From Candidatus Ozemibacteraceae bacterium (lineage in GTDB: Bacteria; Muiribacteriota; Ozemobacteria; Ozemobacterales; Ozemobacteraceae), in assembly GCA_937998695.1 (NCBI GenBank), contig CALLCO010000190.1, positions 1-34,126 of the forward strand: 34,126 nt of DNA. Direction: 5' to 3'. Shown here piece after piece: positions 14,885 to 23,476 of the stretch. Below the pieces are notes generated by a model. That model worked only from the letters and a program-made list of their open reading frames with translations, searched no databases and was not told the DNA's origin. Both the position numbers and the translations under genes were made by a program. Each line of letters begins with the position of its first letter. The stretch's first letter is position 1.

Positions 14885-16270
14885 ATGACCGCCTCCCGGC
14901 CCCGGTCTTCTCCAACCTGGTCACGACGGGTGCCCACGTCGGCCGGTGTTGCCGTCACCGCCTCTCACCCTATCCTTGATCCGGTGCGCTCGGCTGCCAC
15001 GGGCGGTTCCCCCCAAGTTCCTCAGACCCGATCATCTCGAAAGGCGGGCGAGGCGACCATCGTTCGTCATGGTCCCGCGTCCGGGTCGGCGGGCCGGCGT
15101 GTGCGCGCTCCCGTCACCCGCCGTGGCACGAAGACCCGTGAACGGCTGCTCGAACGAGGGGTCCAGGCTTTCACCCGGCAGGGCTTCCATACCGTGTCGG
15201 TGGCTTCGATCTGTCGGGCCGCCCGGGTGGCCAACGGCAGTTTTTACCAGTATTTCCCTGACAAGCTGGCTCTCTTTCAGGCTCTAGTGGAGCGGTTGCG
15301 CTTCACCTTCACCCAGACCCTGCGCGGGGCCCGGGGCATCGACGAAACCGGCCGTCGCCTGTTCGATTTCTTCGACGAAGCCGGCTCCCTGTTCCAGATC
15401 TACCGGGAGGCGGAATTCCTCGCCGTTCCCCACCCTCGGCGCACGTTTTACGATGAGGCGGTCGGCACCCTGGCTGCCGCCCTCGACATCGACGAAGGCA
15501 CGGCCTGGGGCGTGTTCGGCGCGCTGGTCATGGCCGGCCTGCATTTCGGGGTCTGGGAAGGGCGATCCGTCCCGAACGCCATTCGCGGCGAGATGATCGA
15601 GGTCGTGGCCCGCGGCATCGCCGCCGGCCGCGACAGCCCCTGGCAGGATCTGACCTGGCCCGCGCCTCCGCCTCCGGGGGGCGATACGGCTCCGGTCGGA
15701 AAGGGGGAGCAGACCCGCCGGGCCATCGTGGCGACGGCGCGCCGGCTCTTCGCCGGGCAGGGATATCCTGCCACCCATGTCGCCCAGATCACGGCCGCCG
15801 CTGGCGTGGGCCTCGGCACCTTTTACGGCCATTTCTCCGGCAAACGCGAACTGCTCGCCCACCTCACCGATAGCATCCGTGAGGAGATGCGGGTCTGGGT
15901 GCGGGCGGCCGCCGCCGGGGCTGCCGATCACCCCCTTGAGGTCGAGCGACGTATGTTCCTGGCCTTCCTGGGGTTCATCCGGCGCCACGGCGATGTCTAC
16001 CGGATCGTGCGCGAGGCGGAGTTCGCCGAACCCGACATCGGCCGCCGCTACTATCACGGCATCCATGCCGATCGTATCGCTTTCCTGAGCCGGGCCCAGG
16101 CCCTCGGTCAGGTGCGCACCGGCAACCCCTCGGTGCAAGCCTGCTACCTGATGGGGGTCGAGGCGCTGGCCGGACTGCGGTGGGTGCTCTGGCACGAAGC
16201 CGACCACCCTCCGGCGGGCGGCTTGCAGGCCACCCTTCGGCTGATCTTCCACGGACTCGCCGCCGGCTGA
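14885..16270 (+). CDS. Double TetR-family regulator (tandem fusion)
   Basis: A 461-residue protein holding two complete TetR regulators. The first helix-turn-helix domain spans about 82-138 (TVSVASICRAARVANGSFYQYF), with its ligand-binding half to about 250. A Pro-rich linker PAPPPPGG (about 259-266) follows, then a second helix-turn-helix domain about 275-330 (ATHVAQITAAAGVGLGTFYGHF) and its own ligand half. Both ligand halves contain a YR..REAEF-type motif followed by an aromatic segment (RRTFYDEAV / RRYYHGIHA), so the whole unit was probably duplicated. Ordinary TetR proteins are about 200 residues and work as dimers; this chain may be a built-in dimer or bind two sites. The first 80 residues are low-complexity. 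AGGGGGG lies before the ATG. Confidence 0.9.
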   Translation: MTASRPRSSPTWSRRVPTSAGVAVTASHPILDPVRSAATGGSPQVPQTRSSRKAGEATIVRHGPASGSAGRRVRAPVTRRGTKTRERLLERGVQAFTRQGFHTVSVASICRAARVANGSFYQYFPDKLALFQALVERLRFTFTQTLRGARGIDETGRRLFDFFDEAGSLFQIYREAEFLAVPHPRRTFYDEAVGTLAAALDIDEGTAWGVFGALVMAGLHFGVWEGRSVPNAIRGEMIEVVARGIAAGRDSPWQDLTWPAPPPPGGDTAPVGKGEQTRRAIVATARRLFAGQGYPATHVAQITAAAGVGLGTFYGHFSGKRELLAHLTDSIREEMRVWVRAAAAGAADHPLEVERRMFLAFLGFIRRHGDVYRIVREAEFAEPDIGRRYYHGIHADRIAFLSRAQALGQVRTGNPSVQACYLMGVEALAGLRWVLWHEADHPPAGGLQATLRLIFHGLAAG

Positions 16271-16460
16271 GACGAGGCCAACGGGGCCATCCCCGGCCCC
16301 CGTGGCCACCGGTCCTTCACGGAAGGTGCTCCTTCTCGGAACCAGCTCCCAGGCGGGGAAGAGCCTCTGGTGCCAAGGAGGGTATGGCGCGATGGCCCCT
16401 TCCTGTGCCTTGACTCCACAGCACTTCGGGGGAGGGCGCTTCCGGGGGTGCTCTGGTCGG

Positions 16461-17471
16461 TCAGGGCCGCCGGACGACCGATCCGACCTCGAAGACCTGG
16501 GCCCGGCGCAGGCGGGTGGCCTGCTGGAAGGGCGGGCTGCCGGGGGCGGCATCCGGCGGCAGGTCGCCGGTCAGGTCGTATTCCTCGCGGTGGAGGAGGA
16601 GCCGCGCGCTCAGAAAGACCCGCTCTGGGTCTTCGGGCATCGGCAGATCACGCCAGTTCTGCGTGAAGATCATGGGCTCGCGCGGTACCCGCAGAATGGT
16701 CACGGTGCGTTCTCCCGCGGCCGCCGGCACCCGGAACGCCCGGTGGGTCACGCCATCGGGGCCCTCGTTGGGCTCGAGCACGCGGTCATAGGCTTCCAGC
16801 AACTCCTGGTGGAAGGCCAGCACGCCCATGCCGCTCCAGGCGACCGTCTCTTCCTCGGTGAGCCTGGGCGGCGGTGGCGCGGCCGGCTCGAGATAGAGCG
16901 AGGCGAAGGGGATGTGCTCGTCGAAATACGCCTGGCTGGAGAAGGCTTGCCCCTCGACCACCTTCCCGTGGCGCGGAATCAGCAGGGGTGGGTAGGGGGT
17001 GAGGGCGGTGAAGGGGTAGCCGGTGGGGCCGATGAAGGCCTTCTTGACGCGCAGATTGTCGCGTCGGATCAGATACGAGCGCAAGCGCGGGTAGGAGGGA
17101 AGCCGGTGCAACAGGAAGCCGTCGATCAACCGCTTCGTCGAGATGAAGGCGCTGAGCGATTCGGGAAATCCGAAGAACTTCAGATAGAGCGTGAACTTCC
17201 CGGGTTGATGACGGTTGGGAAAGGGGAACCCCAGGCCGCAGATGGCGTCGAGATCGATGTTGGTGATGTCGGGGGCGGACGGATCGAACCCGGGGCCCAC
17301 CGGCATCGGCGGCACCATGTCGAAGGGCCGCGGGTCGCGCGGTTCCTCGGCCACGAAGAAGGCGAAGTGGAACTTCAGGCGGTCGTCGATCGTCCACTCG
17401 CCGGCCGCCCGGGCCAGCGCGGGAACGCCCAACGACAGGATGAGGCAGGTGATCCAGAGGCGGAATTTCAT
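16461..17471 (-). CDS. Secreted protein of unknown function
   Basis: A 336-residue exported protein: signal peptide MKFRLWITCLILSLGVPALA with cleavage near ARA-AG, then a mainly polar domain with many Pro and aromatic residues and no repeats or known motif. A cysteine-poor mature chain and lack of membrane segments suggest a periplasmic or outer-surface location. The strong ribosome binding site GGGAGG and the promoter at 17501-17529 support the start. I do not recognise the family. Confidence 0.75.
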   Translation of the reverse strand: MKFRLWITCLILSLGVPALARAAGEWTIDDRLKFHFAFFVAEEPRDPRPFDMVPPMPVGPGFDPSAPDITNIDLDAICGLGFPFPNRHQPGKFTLYLKFFGFPESLSAFISTKRLIDGFLLHRLPSYPRLRSYLIRRDNLRVKKAFIGPTGYPFTALTPYPPLLIPRHGKVVEGQAFSSQAYFDEHIPFASLYLEPAAPPPPRLTEEETVAWSGMGVLAFHQELLEAYDRVLEPNEGPDGVTHRAFRVPAAAGERTVTILRVPREPMIFTQNWRDLPMPEDPERVFLSARLLLHREEYDLTGDLPPDAAPGSPPFQQATRLRRAQVFEVGSVVRRP

Positions 17472-17500
17472 GATTTTTCCTCCCAGGCGTAAATGTCTGA

Positions 17501-17529
17501 ATTGTAGGAGGACCGTCCGTCCGGGTCAA
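17501..17529 (-). promoter_or_regulatory. Promoter of the secreted-protein gene
   Basis: Minus strand: TTGACC (17529-17524), 17-base spacer, TACAAT (17506-17501), starting transcription near 17494, about 23 nt before the ATG. Confidence 0.7.
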
Positions 17530-17572
17530 TGCCGGGCCAGCCCGGCCCCGAGTGCCGGAGGGAGTGTGGAGG

Positions 17573-19276
17573 ATGACGATCCCTGTCATTGCCCGGGGTC
17601 GCCTAGCCATGGTAAGGTGGCGCCCAGCAAGGGAATGCGCACCGGATGCCGGCGGCCATCCGGAGTGGCCCTGGTCGTTGATGGCCTTGATTCCGGGCAG
17701 GAGCGAAAAAGAGACCGTGGAAAACGCCTTGGTGGTCGGCAAGAGCCTGCGCGACAGGTCGTTCCTGGCACGGGTGATCGTGACCGTGGCATTGCTGGCG
17801 ATGGCCCTCCTGCTGGATGGGGCAGGTGATCCGGCGTTTCCGGGGCGGCCATTCTGGTGGCTGACCGTCGTCAGTCTGGGATTGACCCTCCGGCAAGGCT
17901 TGGCCCTCTGGCGGCAGTGGCGGACGCTGGTCATTCTCCCCGAAGGATTCATCATCGAGGATGGACGTGGCCGACGCACCTATCGGGATGATCAGGTGGT
18001 CAGCCTGGCGCTGTTTTCCCAGACCAATTTCGCTCAGGGGCTTCCCGACTCGCTTACCCAACAATTGCGGCTGTGGCTCGACGAAGGGGGGCGGTATGCC
18101 CAGGTCGACCTCGAGCTCACCCATCCGGTGGCGGTGGCCAACCCCTTCGCGGAGCTCGAACAGCGCTTGGCCGACCGGCTGACGGCCAAGGCCCGCGCAG
18201 TGCTGGAGGCCGGGCGCGAGGTGGTCGGGGAGGGCTGGAAGCTGGGGCCGGCGGGCCTGCAAGTGCAGACCCCGTCCGGGACGCGGCAGCTCGATCTCGA
18301 CCAGGTGGCCGACCTCGGGGTGTTCGATCACGAGGTGTGTCTCTGGCGGAAAGACGAGGACGAGCCGTATGTCCGCATCCCGGCCCGGTCGATGAACGCC
18401 CTGCTGCTGGAACGCCTCGTGCGGGAGAAACGCGGAGAAGCGCTCGGCCAGGTCGAGGGGACGCCCAGCACCCTGGGGCGCGTGTTGTTCGAACGCAAGA
18501 TCCCCGCCGGCTGGAGCCTGTTCTGGGGGTTCTGCGCCGTCCTCGGCCTCCTGGCGGCCGTGGGCACTCTGGTGGGATCAGGCGAGTCGGCAGTGGCGGC
18601 CGTGGTTGCCGGGGTAAGCGCCGTGCCATTGCTGCTGGCCCTCTGGGTGCATCGGTGGCGGTTCCGGTGCCACCAGTTCGGCGTCAGCCAGCGGGGCCTG
18701 CTGAGCGAGGGGCGCCTGATGTATCGCGACATGGCCTCGTTCACCTATCAGACCACGCGCATGTTCTACAATGGCGTTTATACCGGCACGACCATCCAGA
18801 TGGTGTTCGGTCCCGTGCCGGGGCCGGGCCGCCAGACGATCACCTTCCAGACGACCCTGCAGGGGCTCGACGAGGAACTGGACAACCTCCGCCAGCACAT
18901 CGCCAAAGTCATCGCCCATCGCCTGATCGATGAATTGAAGGCCGAACGGAGCGTCGACTGGACCCCGAACCTCCGCTTCCTGCCCAACCTGAGCCTCGAA
19001 TACCGGGCCCCCGGCCTCCTGTGGGGGAGCCACGAACCGGTGGTCATTCCGCTGGCGACGATCGTCAATGTCGGGTTCGACGCCGGATATTTCCATATCT
19101 GGGTGCAGGGGCAGGAGAAATCCGTCGTGCAGGAGCAGGCAAGCAGTACCAATTTCTGGCCGGGGTTCTACCTGCTGTCGGCCCTGCTCGAACCGCTACA
19201 GGCCGCCGCGCCTTCCGCTTCTTCCGCTCCTTCCGCTGCGTCGTCCGGCGAGGAACAGGCGCCTTCGTCTCCCTGA
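17573..19276 (+). CDS. Multi-pass membrane protein of unknown function
   Basis: Up to 567 residues with two pairs of predicted membrane helices (first pair LARVIVTVALLAMALLL and FWWLTVVSLGLTL; second pair WGFCAVLGLLAAVGTL and AVVAGVSAVPLLLALWV). The regions between and after them look like beta-rich PH-like membrane-protein domains (TLVILPEGFIIEDG; FRCHQFGVSQRGLLSEGRLM). The C-terminus is Ala/Ser-rich. The start is ambiguous: ATG 17573 follows GGAGGGAG by eight bases, whereas ATG 17681 (MALIPGRSEKE) gives a more natural N-terminus but lacks a ribosome binding site. The family is not recognised. Confidence 0.75.
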   Translation: MTIPVIARGRLAMVRWRPARECAPDAGGHPEWPWSLMALIPGRSEKETVENALVVGKSLRDRSFLARVIVTVALLAMALLLDGAGDPAFPGRPFWWLTVVSLGLTLRQGLALWRQWRTLVILPEGFIIEDGRGRRTYRDDQVVSLALFSQTNFAQGLPDSLTQQLRLWLDEGGRYAQVDLELTHPVAVANPFAELEQRLADRLTAKARAVLEAGREVVGEGWKLGPAGLQVQTPSGTRQLDLDQVADLGVFDHEVCLWRKDEDEPYVRIPARSMNALLLERLVREKRGEALGQVEGTPSTLGRVLFERKIPAGWSLFWGFCAVLGLLAAVGTLVGSGESAVAAVVAGVSAVPLLLALWVHRWRFRCHQFGVSQRGLLSEGRLMYRDMASFTYQTTRMFYNGVYTGTTIQMVFGPVPGPGRQTITFQTTLQGLDEELDNLRQHIAKVIAHRLIDELKAERSVDWTPNLRFLPNLSLEYRAPGLLWGSHEPVVIPLATIVNVGFDAGYFHIWVQGQEKSVVQEQASSTNFWPGFYLLSALLEPLQAAAPSASSAPSAASSGEEQAPSSP

Positions 19277-19460
19277 GGGCGCCTGCCGCGTTGCCCCGGT
19301 CGCCGTTGTGTTCGTTCGCTTCGCGGGGGGGGCGGCAACGCCTTGCCCCACCCGGCGACGCTGTTCGCCCTGTGCCTGGGAGACGGGATCGCTCCTGCTC
19401 GGGCTGCCGGTGGGGCCGGGGGCCGGGCTCTTCCTGTCCTGAAGCGCGGGCCGTCGGGCC

Positions 19461-20906
19461 TCAGTCGGGCAGAAACCCGTCGAGCTGGGCCGACCCGCGG
19501 GCCAGGAACCGGCCGCGGCCCGCTTCTCCCATCCATAGGCCGTTATCAACGATGATCTCGCCGCGGCTGACGGTCATGACCGGCCAGCCGGTCCCGCGCA
19601 GACCTTCGTAGGGGGAATAATCGGAACCCATGTGGAAGGTGGCCGCCTTCAGTTCGGTGCTCCGGTCGGGATCGAACAGCACGAGGTCGGCGTCGGCCCC
19701 GGGCTGGAGGGAGCCTTTGCGGGGGTAGAGGCCGAACAGGCGCGCGGGGTGGGCGGTGAGGGCACGGATGGCGATGTCGAGAGGAATATGGCCGTTGAGG
19801 CCGCCCCACAGGGTCAGGGGGCCCAGGGTCTCGATGCCCGGCAACCCCATGGGGAGACGGGTGATGTTGCCCTCCCAGCGGTCTTTGTCGGCGCGACGGA
19901 AGGGGCAGTGGTCGGTGGCCACCACCTGCAGGTCACCGGCATGGAGCGCCGCCCACAGGCCCGCCGCCTGGCCCGCCGCCCGGATGGGGGGGCAGCAGCC
20001 GAAATCGTGACCCCGTTCCCCGCCGAAGGCGGCATCGCTGAGATACAGATACTGGGGGCAGGTTTCGCCCAGGAGCGGCGCGCCGTGCCGACGGGCGGTG
20101 GCCAGGGCGGTGGCGCCGTCCCCCGATGAGAGGTGGACGACGTAGGTGGCCGCTCCGGTGGCCCGGGCCAGGTGACCGAGGCGGGAGACGGCCTCCACTT
20201 CGGTATAGACCGGGCGGGTCAGGGGAAGGGCCCCGATACCCAGCGAGGAGGGGGGCAGGCCGTCGCCCCTCCCCCGGACCGGGTCTTCCCGGGCCGGCTC
20301 GCCGGCGGTCCCTGCCAGCAGGCGGTCGGTCAGCAGGTCGATCAGCACCCCATTCTCGGCGTGGACGGTCACCAGCACCCCCGCCTTCCGGCAGGCCTCC
20401 ATCACCTTGTACAATCCTGCGTCGTCCTGCATGAGTCCGACCCGGGAGTAGGCCATGAACACCTTCAGGCTGGTCAGGCCGGTCTCGACCGCCCAGGCCA
20501 GGTCGGCCAACGGCCGGTCGATCTCACGGCCGATGCAGGCATGGAAGGAAAAATCGACGGCGGCGCGCCCCCGGGCCTCGGTCAGGCGGCGCTCGAATCC
20601 CTCGCGCAGGCCCTCGCCGGGATGCTGGGCGGTGAAATCGATGAAGGTGGTGATCCCGCCGAAGGCGCCCGCCCGGCTTCCGGTGAAGAAATCGTCGGCC
20701 GAGACCGCCCCGGCGAAGGGGAGCGACATGTGGGTATGGACGTCGAGGAAGCCGGGAAGGAGCCATTTCCCTCCCGCCTGGACCTCACGGCGGCCGGCCA
20801 GGCCGGTACCGATCGCCGAGATCGTGCCTCCCTCGACGGCCAGGTCGGCCACGAAGGTCTGGAACCCGTCACGAAGCTGCGCGTCCTTGAACACGAGATC
20901 GAACAT
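19461..20906 (-). CDS. Dihydropyrimidinase/hydantoinase-type amidohydrolase
   Basis: A 481-residue cyclic amidohydrolase that should open a cyclic amide such as dihydrouracil or a hydantoin, releasing N-carbamoyl amino acids. Metal-site residues are visible: H57 and H59 in DVHTH, K148 in TSLKVFMAY (expected carboxylated lysine), H182 in TVHAEN, H258 in YVVHLSS and D332 in TDHCPF. ETCPQYLYL is also typical of D-hydantoinases. An Arg/Gly-rich stretch (about 200-225) looks like a loop insertion. GGGAGG lies before the ATG. No carbamoylase, dihydropyrimidine dehydrogenase or permease gene is adjacent, so the substrate is open. Confidence 0.9.
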   Translation of the reverse strand: MFDLVFKDAQLRDGFQTFVADLAVEGGTISAIGTGLAGRREVQAGGKWLLPGFLDVHTHMSLPFAGAVSADDFFTGSRAGAFGGITTFIDFTAQHPGEGLREGFERRLTEARGRAAVDFSFHACIGREIDRPLADLAWAVETGLTSLKVFMAYSRVGLMQDDAGLYKVMEACRKAGVLVTVHAENGVLIDLLTDRLLAGTAGEPAREDPVRGRGDGLPPSSLGIGALPLTRPVYTEVEAVSRLGHLARATGAATYVVHLSSGDGATALATARRHGAPLLGETCPQYLYLSDAAFGGERGHDFGCCPPIRAAGQAAGLWAALHAGDLQVVATDHCPFRRADKDRWEGNITRLPMGLPGIETLGPLTLWGGLNGHIPLDIAIRALTAHPARLFGLYPRKGSLQPGADADLVLFDPDRSTELKAATFHMGSDYSPYEGLRGTGWPVMTVSRGEIIVDNGLWMGEAGRGRFLARGSAQLDGFLPD

Positions 20907-21012
20907 GGTTCGCCTCCCGGGTGGGTTTATCCCATTCTACCAGGGCCACCATCCTTCCGCACATGATCCATCCATCCGGCAGGGCAAATGCCCATTTTTC
21001 TCGCTCTGAGCC
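20907..21012. other. Upstream region of the hydantoinase gene
   Basis: Contains GGGC-AAAT-GCCC followed by ATTTTTC on the plus strand (about 20983-20999), a small terminator-like hairpin with no plus-strand gene before it. Minus-strand TAGAAT near 20940 could be a -10 box for the hydantoinase gene. Nothing else seen in the 327 bp gap apart from the element at 21013. Confidence 0.35.
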
Positions 21013-21131
21013 GGCCGTTGGGCACTCTCGTGTCAGGCTGCTCCGTGCCCTCGGAGCGCCAGGCCATTCCTCGCGCTCGTGGGGTGCTCGTGGGCATTGC
21101 GGTCGCCTTTCTTCGAGAGTGCCCAAAGGCC
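21013..21131. repeat. 119 bp element with 18-bp terminal inverted repeats
   Basis: GGCCGTTGGGCACTCTCG at the left and CGAGAGTGCCCAAAGGCC at the right are complementary at 17 of 18 positions, enclosing 83 bases with an internal hairpin (GCTCCG-TGCCCT-CGGAGC). The length resembles the R elements but the sequence differs. No other copy is seen in this window, so it may be a second small mobile element or a structured leader. Confidence 0.6.
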
Positions 21132-21233
21132 TTCAGGGAAGGAAAAGGTTGGCGGTTGCCCTGGGGGCGATGGCTGGAAGACGGCTCCGGGGAAGGAAAA
21201 GGTGGTAAAATCCAGCCGGGAGAGAGAGCGACC

Positions 21234-21782
21234 ATGGGGTTCACCACATCGTTTGGGCCCAACGCCGCCGGGGGTGAGCGGCGGCCGTGTCCGTTCTGTG
21301 CCGAGTCGATCCTGGTTGGCGCGAAGAAATGCCGCTATTGCCAGAGCATGCTGGTCGACGGGCAGGGCCGACCCGTCGTCGTCGGCCCCGGAGGACAGGT
21401 TCCCCCCTCAGATGCCTCTCCGGGCGGGCCGGCACCGTCGTCGACGACGGGGGCTGACCAGGGCGGCCCTTCCTTGATGTCGGGCCTGCTGGCCAACCTG
21501 GTGTGCCCGGGGCTGGGCTCCTGGCGGATGGGCCACCGGATGCGCGGCATTCTCATCGGGGCCGGGATGATTCTGGCGGTCCTGTTGTATGCCCAGACCG
21601 CCGTCCCGATCTATCAGAAGATGCTCACCCAGGTGCTGCGCGGGCGGAAGGCCGTCCTGACGGCCGAGCAGCAGGCCGAGCTCGACGACATCATCTGGCA
21701 CAAGGTGGCCGTCGGCCTGTTCGTCTACTCCTTCGTCGACGTCTGGCTTCTCTATCGCCCGCCTCCCCGAAAGCCCTCCTGA
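21234..21782 (+). CDS. Zinc-ribbon membrane protein
   Basis: 182 residues: an N-terminal zinc ribbon with CPFC and CRYC (four Cys within about 18 residues), a Pro/Ser/Gly-rich linker, then two predicted membrane segments (GILIGAGMILAVLLYAQTAV and VAVGLFVYSFVDVWLLY). PGLGSWRMGHRMRG before the first segment resembles the Gly-rich entry of TM2-like or related small membrane domains. The role is unknown. The start at 21234 is chosen because GGGAGAGAG lies just upstream; the longer frame from 20988 runs through the inverted-repeat element and is unlikely to be translated. Confidence 0.75.
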   Translation: MGFTTSFGPNAAGGERRPCPFCAESILVGAKKCRYCQSMLVDGQGRPVVVGPGGQVPPSDASPGGPAPSSTTGADQGGPSLMSGLLANLVCPGLGSWRMGHRMRGILIGAGMILAVLLYAQTAVPIYQKMLTQVLRGRKAVLTAEQQAELDDIIWHKVAVGLFVYSFVDVWLLYRPPPRKPS

Positions 21783-21951
21783 ACCCTCCCCCGGCTTCCA
21801 GGCGGGCGGTCGAGGCACCTCGGGGAAACCCAGGAGGCGGTGCCTTGGCCAGGGACCCGGCTATGGGCCTCCAGACGGAAATGTAACGAAGGCCAGGGGG
21901 TTGGGCGTAACCCGGGTGAACGCAGCTCATGAATCGAAGGAGGCCATTCTG

Positions 21952-23379
21952 ATGAACAGCCGGTATGGAAGATTCGACGCGGTTCTCCTGGCGGTCCTGA
22001 TGGTGCTGGCGATCCTGGGGCAGGCTCCCGTGTGGGCCGAAGAAGACGTGTTGCCCAGCGACCAGGAAGTGGTGGGCGGGCCCGTGGTAAGCCAGCCCGC
22101 CTGCGGCTCCGACATGTCGGGCGGCGGCTCGAGCTGCGGCGGTTCGGTGGGTGGCGGCTCGAGTTGTGGTGACTCCAGTTGCGGCGGGGCCGTCTGCGGC
22201 GGCTCGAGCTGTGGTGGTTCCAGTTGCGGCGGCGGTTCTTGCGGCGGGGGCGGGTGCGGCATCACCAGCGAAGATCTCGACCGGTTCTTCACCAACCTGA
22301 CCGGGTTCATTCAGCGGGTCATCAACCTGGTACGGAACATCATCCAGGAGATCCGCAACATCTTCAGTGGAAATGGTGGTGGGTCTTCCAACAACGGTGG
22401 CGACGTGGTCAACGTGCCTCCTCCGGGCAACACCGGCGGCGGGACGACAACCGTGGCCAATCCGCCGACCGATTCCGGTTCCACCCCCGGCAGCACCACC
22501 CCCGGCAGCACCACCCCCGGCGGCGACCAGACCGTCCAGAATCCTCCGGGGCAACCCCCGGCCGACCCTCCCACCTCGGGCAATACCGCCGTGGGCCAGG
22601 TCGAGTTCATCAACTTCCCCGCCTCGAAAAACCTGAGCAACAGCACCTGGGGGCCCCTGCTGACCGACATCGAAAACCACCTGCCTTCCAGCTATGGCAC
22701 CCAGTATCGTGATCAGAGCCCCTCGACCCACGCGCACGAGACCACCCACGGCATCAACAGTCATATCCGCAACTACCTGAACAAGACCGGCCGCAAGGCC
22801 AACGGGTTCTACGTCGGCAACAACCGGGCCGTGGTGCTGATCGAGCCCAACCTGCGCAAGTCGGCGGCCGTGCCGTTCGTGCCCAACAGCCTGCGGGGCA
22901 GCCGGTTCAATCTCTACCTGCTGGGCATGGGTGCCTGGGACGACACCCCGCTCTACATCTTCGACGAGTGGGTCGCCTACACCAACGGGGCCCTGGTGGC
23001 GGTCGATCAGGCCAAGCGCGGCCTCTGGCGTCAGGGCTGGACCGACGGGGTCTACGGTGCGCTCGAGTTCACCGCCTACTCGTTTGCCCTGGCCATGGCC
23101 GTGGCCCAGCGCGATCCGCAGTATTTTGCGAAATATCCGCAGTTCAAGGCGTTCATGGCCTTCCAGGCCAAGCGGGCCATGGATGCCTTCCGGGCCGGCC
23201 GCAACCTGAAGGAGTTCAAGTACGACAAACAGGAAACCTTCTCCCGCAACCTGGTGAGTGGCTCCGACAGCGCCCCCATGCGCGACTTCATCAAGAAGAA
23301 CTGGGGCGAGGGGTTCTGGAACGAGGTCTTCCTCGGTCAGGCCCCGGCCGCCCAGGCCAGGGCTCCGCTCAAGAAATAG
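21952..23379 (+). CDS. Secreted zincin with Cys/Gly-rich tract
   Basis: 475 residues. Signal peptide (1-29, ending APVWA), acidic motif LPSDQEVVGGPVV (34-46), a Ser/Gly/Cys tract with nine Cys (51-102, SSCGGSSCGG-type units), a predicted amphipathic helix (about 106-139, EDLDRFFTNLTGFIQRVINL), a Thr/Pro/Gly linker, then a catalytic-looking domain with HETTH (262-266, preceded by another His at 260) and a possible third ligand in FDEWVAYTNG (E339). It is therefore probably a zinc peptidase acting outside the cytoplasm. AAGGAGG lies eight bases before ATG 21952, so the frame start at 21901 is rejected. The N-terminal layout resembles the M15 peptidase at 198-1343. Confidence 0.8.
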   Translation: MNSRYGRFDAVLLAVLMVLAILGQAPVWAEEDVLPSDQEVVGGPVVSQPACGSDMSGGGSSCGGSVGGGSSCGDSSCGGAVCGGSSCGGSSCGGGSCGGGGCGITSEDLDRFFTNLTGFIQRVINLVRNIIQEIRNIFSGNGGGSSNNGGDVVNVPPPGNTGGGTTTVANPPTDSGSTPGSTTPGSTTPGGDQTVQNPPGQPPADPPTSGNTAVGQVEFINFPASKNLSNSTWGPLLTDIENHLPSSYGTQYRDQSPSTHAHETTHGINSHIRNYLNKTGRKANGFYVGNNRAVVLIEPNLRKSAAVPFVPNSLRGSRFNLYLLGMGAWDDTPLYIFDEWVAYTNGALVAVDQAKRGLWRQGWTDGVYGALEFTAYSFALAMAVAQRDPQYFAKYPQFKAFMAFQAKRAMDAFRAGRNLKEFKYDKQETFSRNLVSGSDSAPMRDFIKKNWGEGFWNEVFLGQAPAAQARAPLKK

Positions 23380-23411
23380 CCCCGGTTTCGCCGGTCTGCC
23401 GTTCCCTTCGC

Positions 23412-23438
23412 GTCCCGCCCGGAACCTCCGGGCGGGAC
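23412..23438. terminator. Bidirectional hairpin between convergent genes
   Basis: GTCCCGCCCGG-AACCT-CCGGGCGGGAC is a perfect 11-pair stem between the convergent zincin and phosphatase genes. There is no long T run on either side. Confidence 0.6.
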
Positions 23439-23476
23439 TGCTGTCCTGGGGATGTTTCTTCCCCGGAGGAGAAGGC

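Noticed and set aside
21013-21131. Treating the 119 bp element as a sixth R copy
   Set aside because: Length is similar but the terminal sequences and interior do not align with R; the resemblance is limited to a few bases.
22060-22262. Repetitive SSCGG coding region as a possible CRISPR or tandem-repeat array
   Set aside because: The periodicity is in-frame codon repetition within a secreted protein, with no spacer structure.
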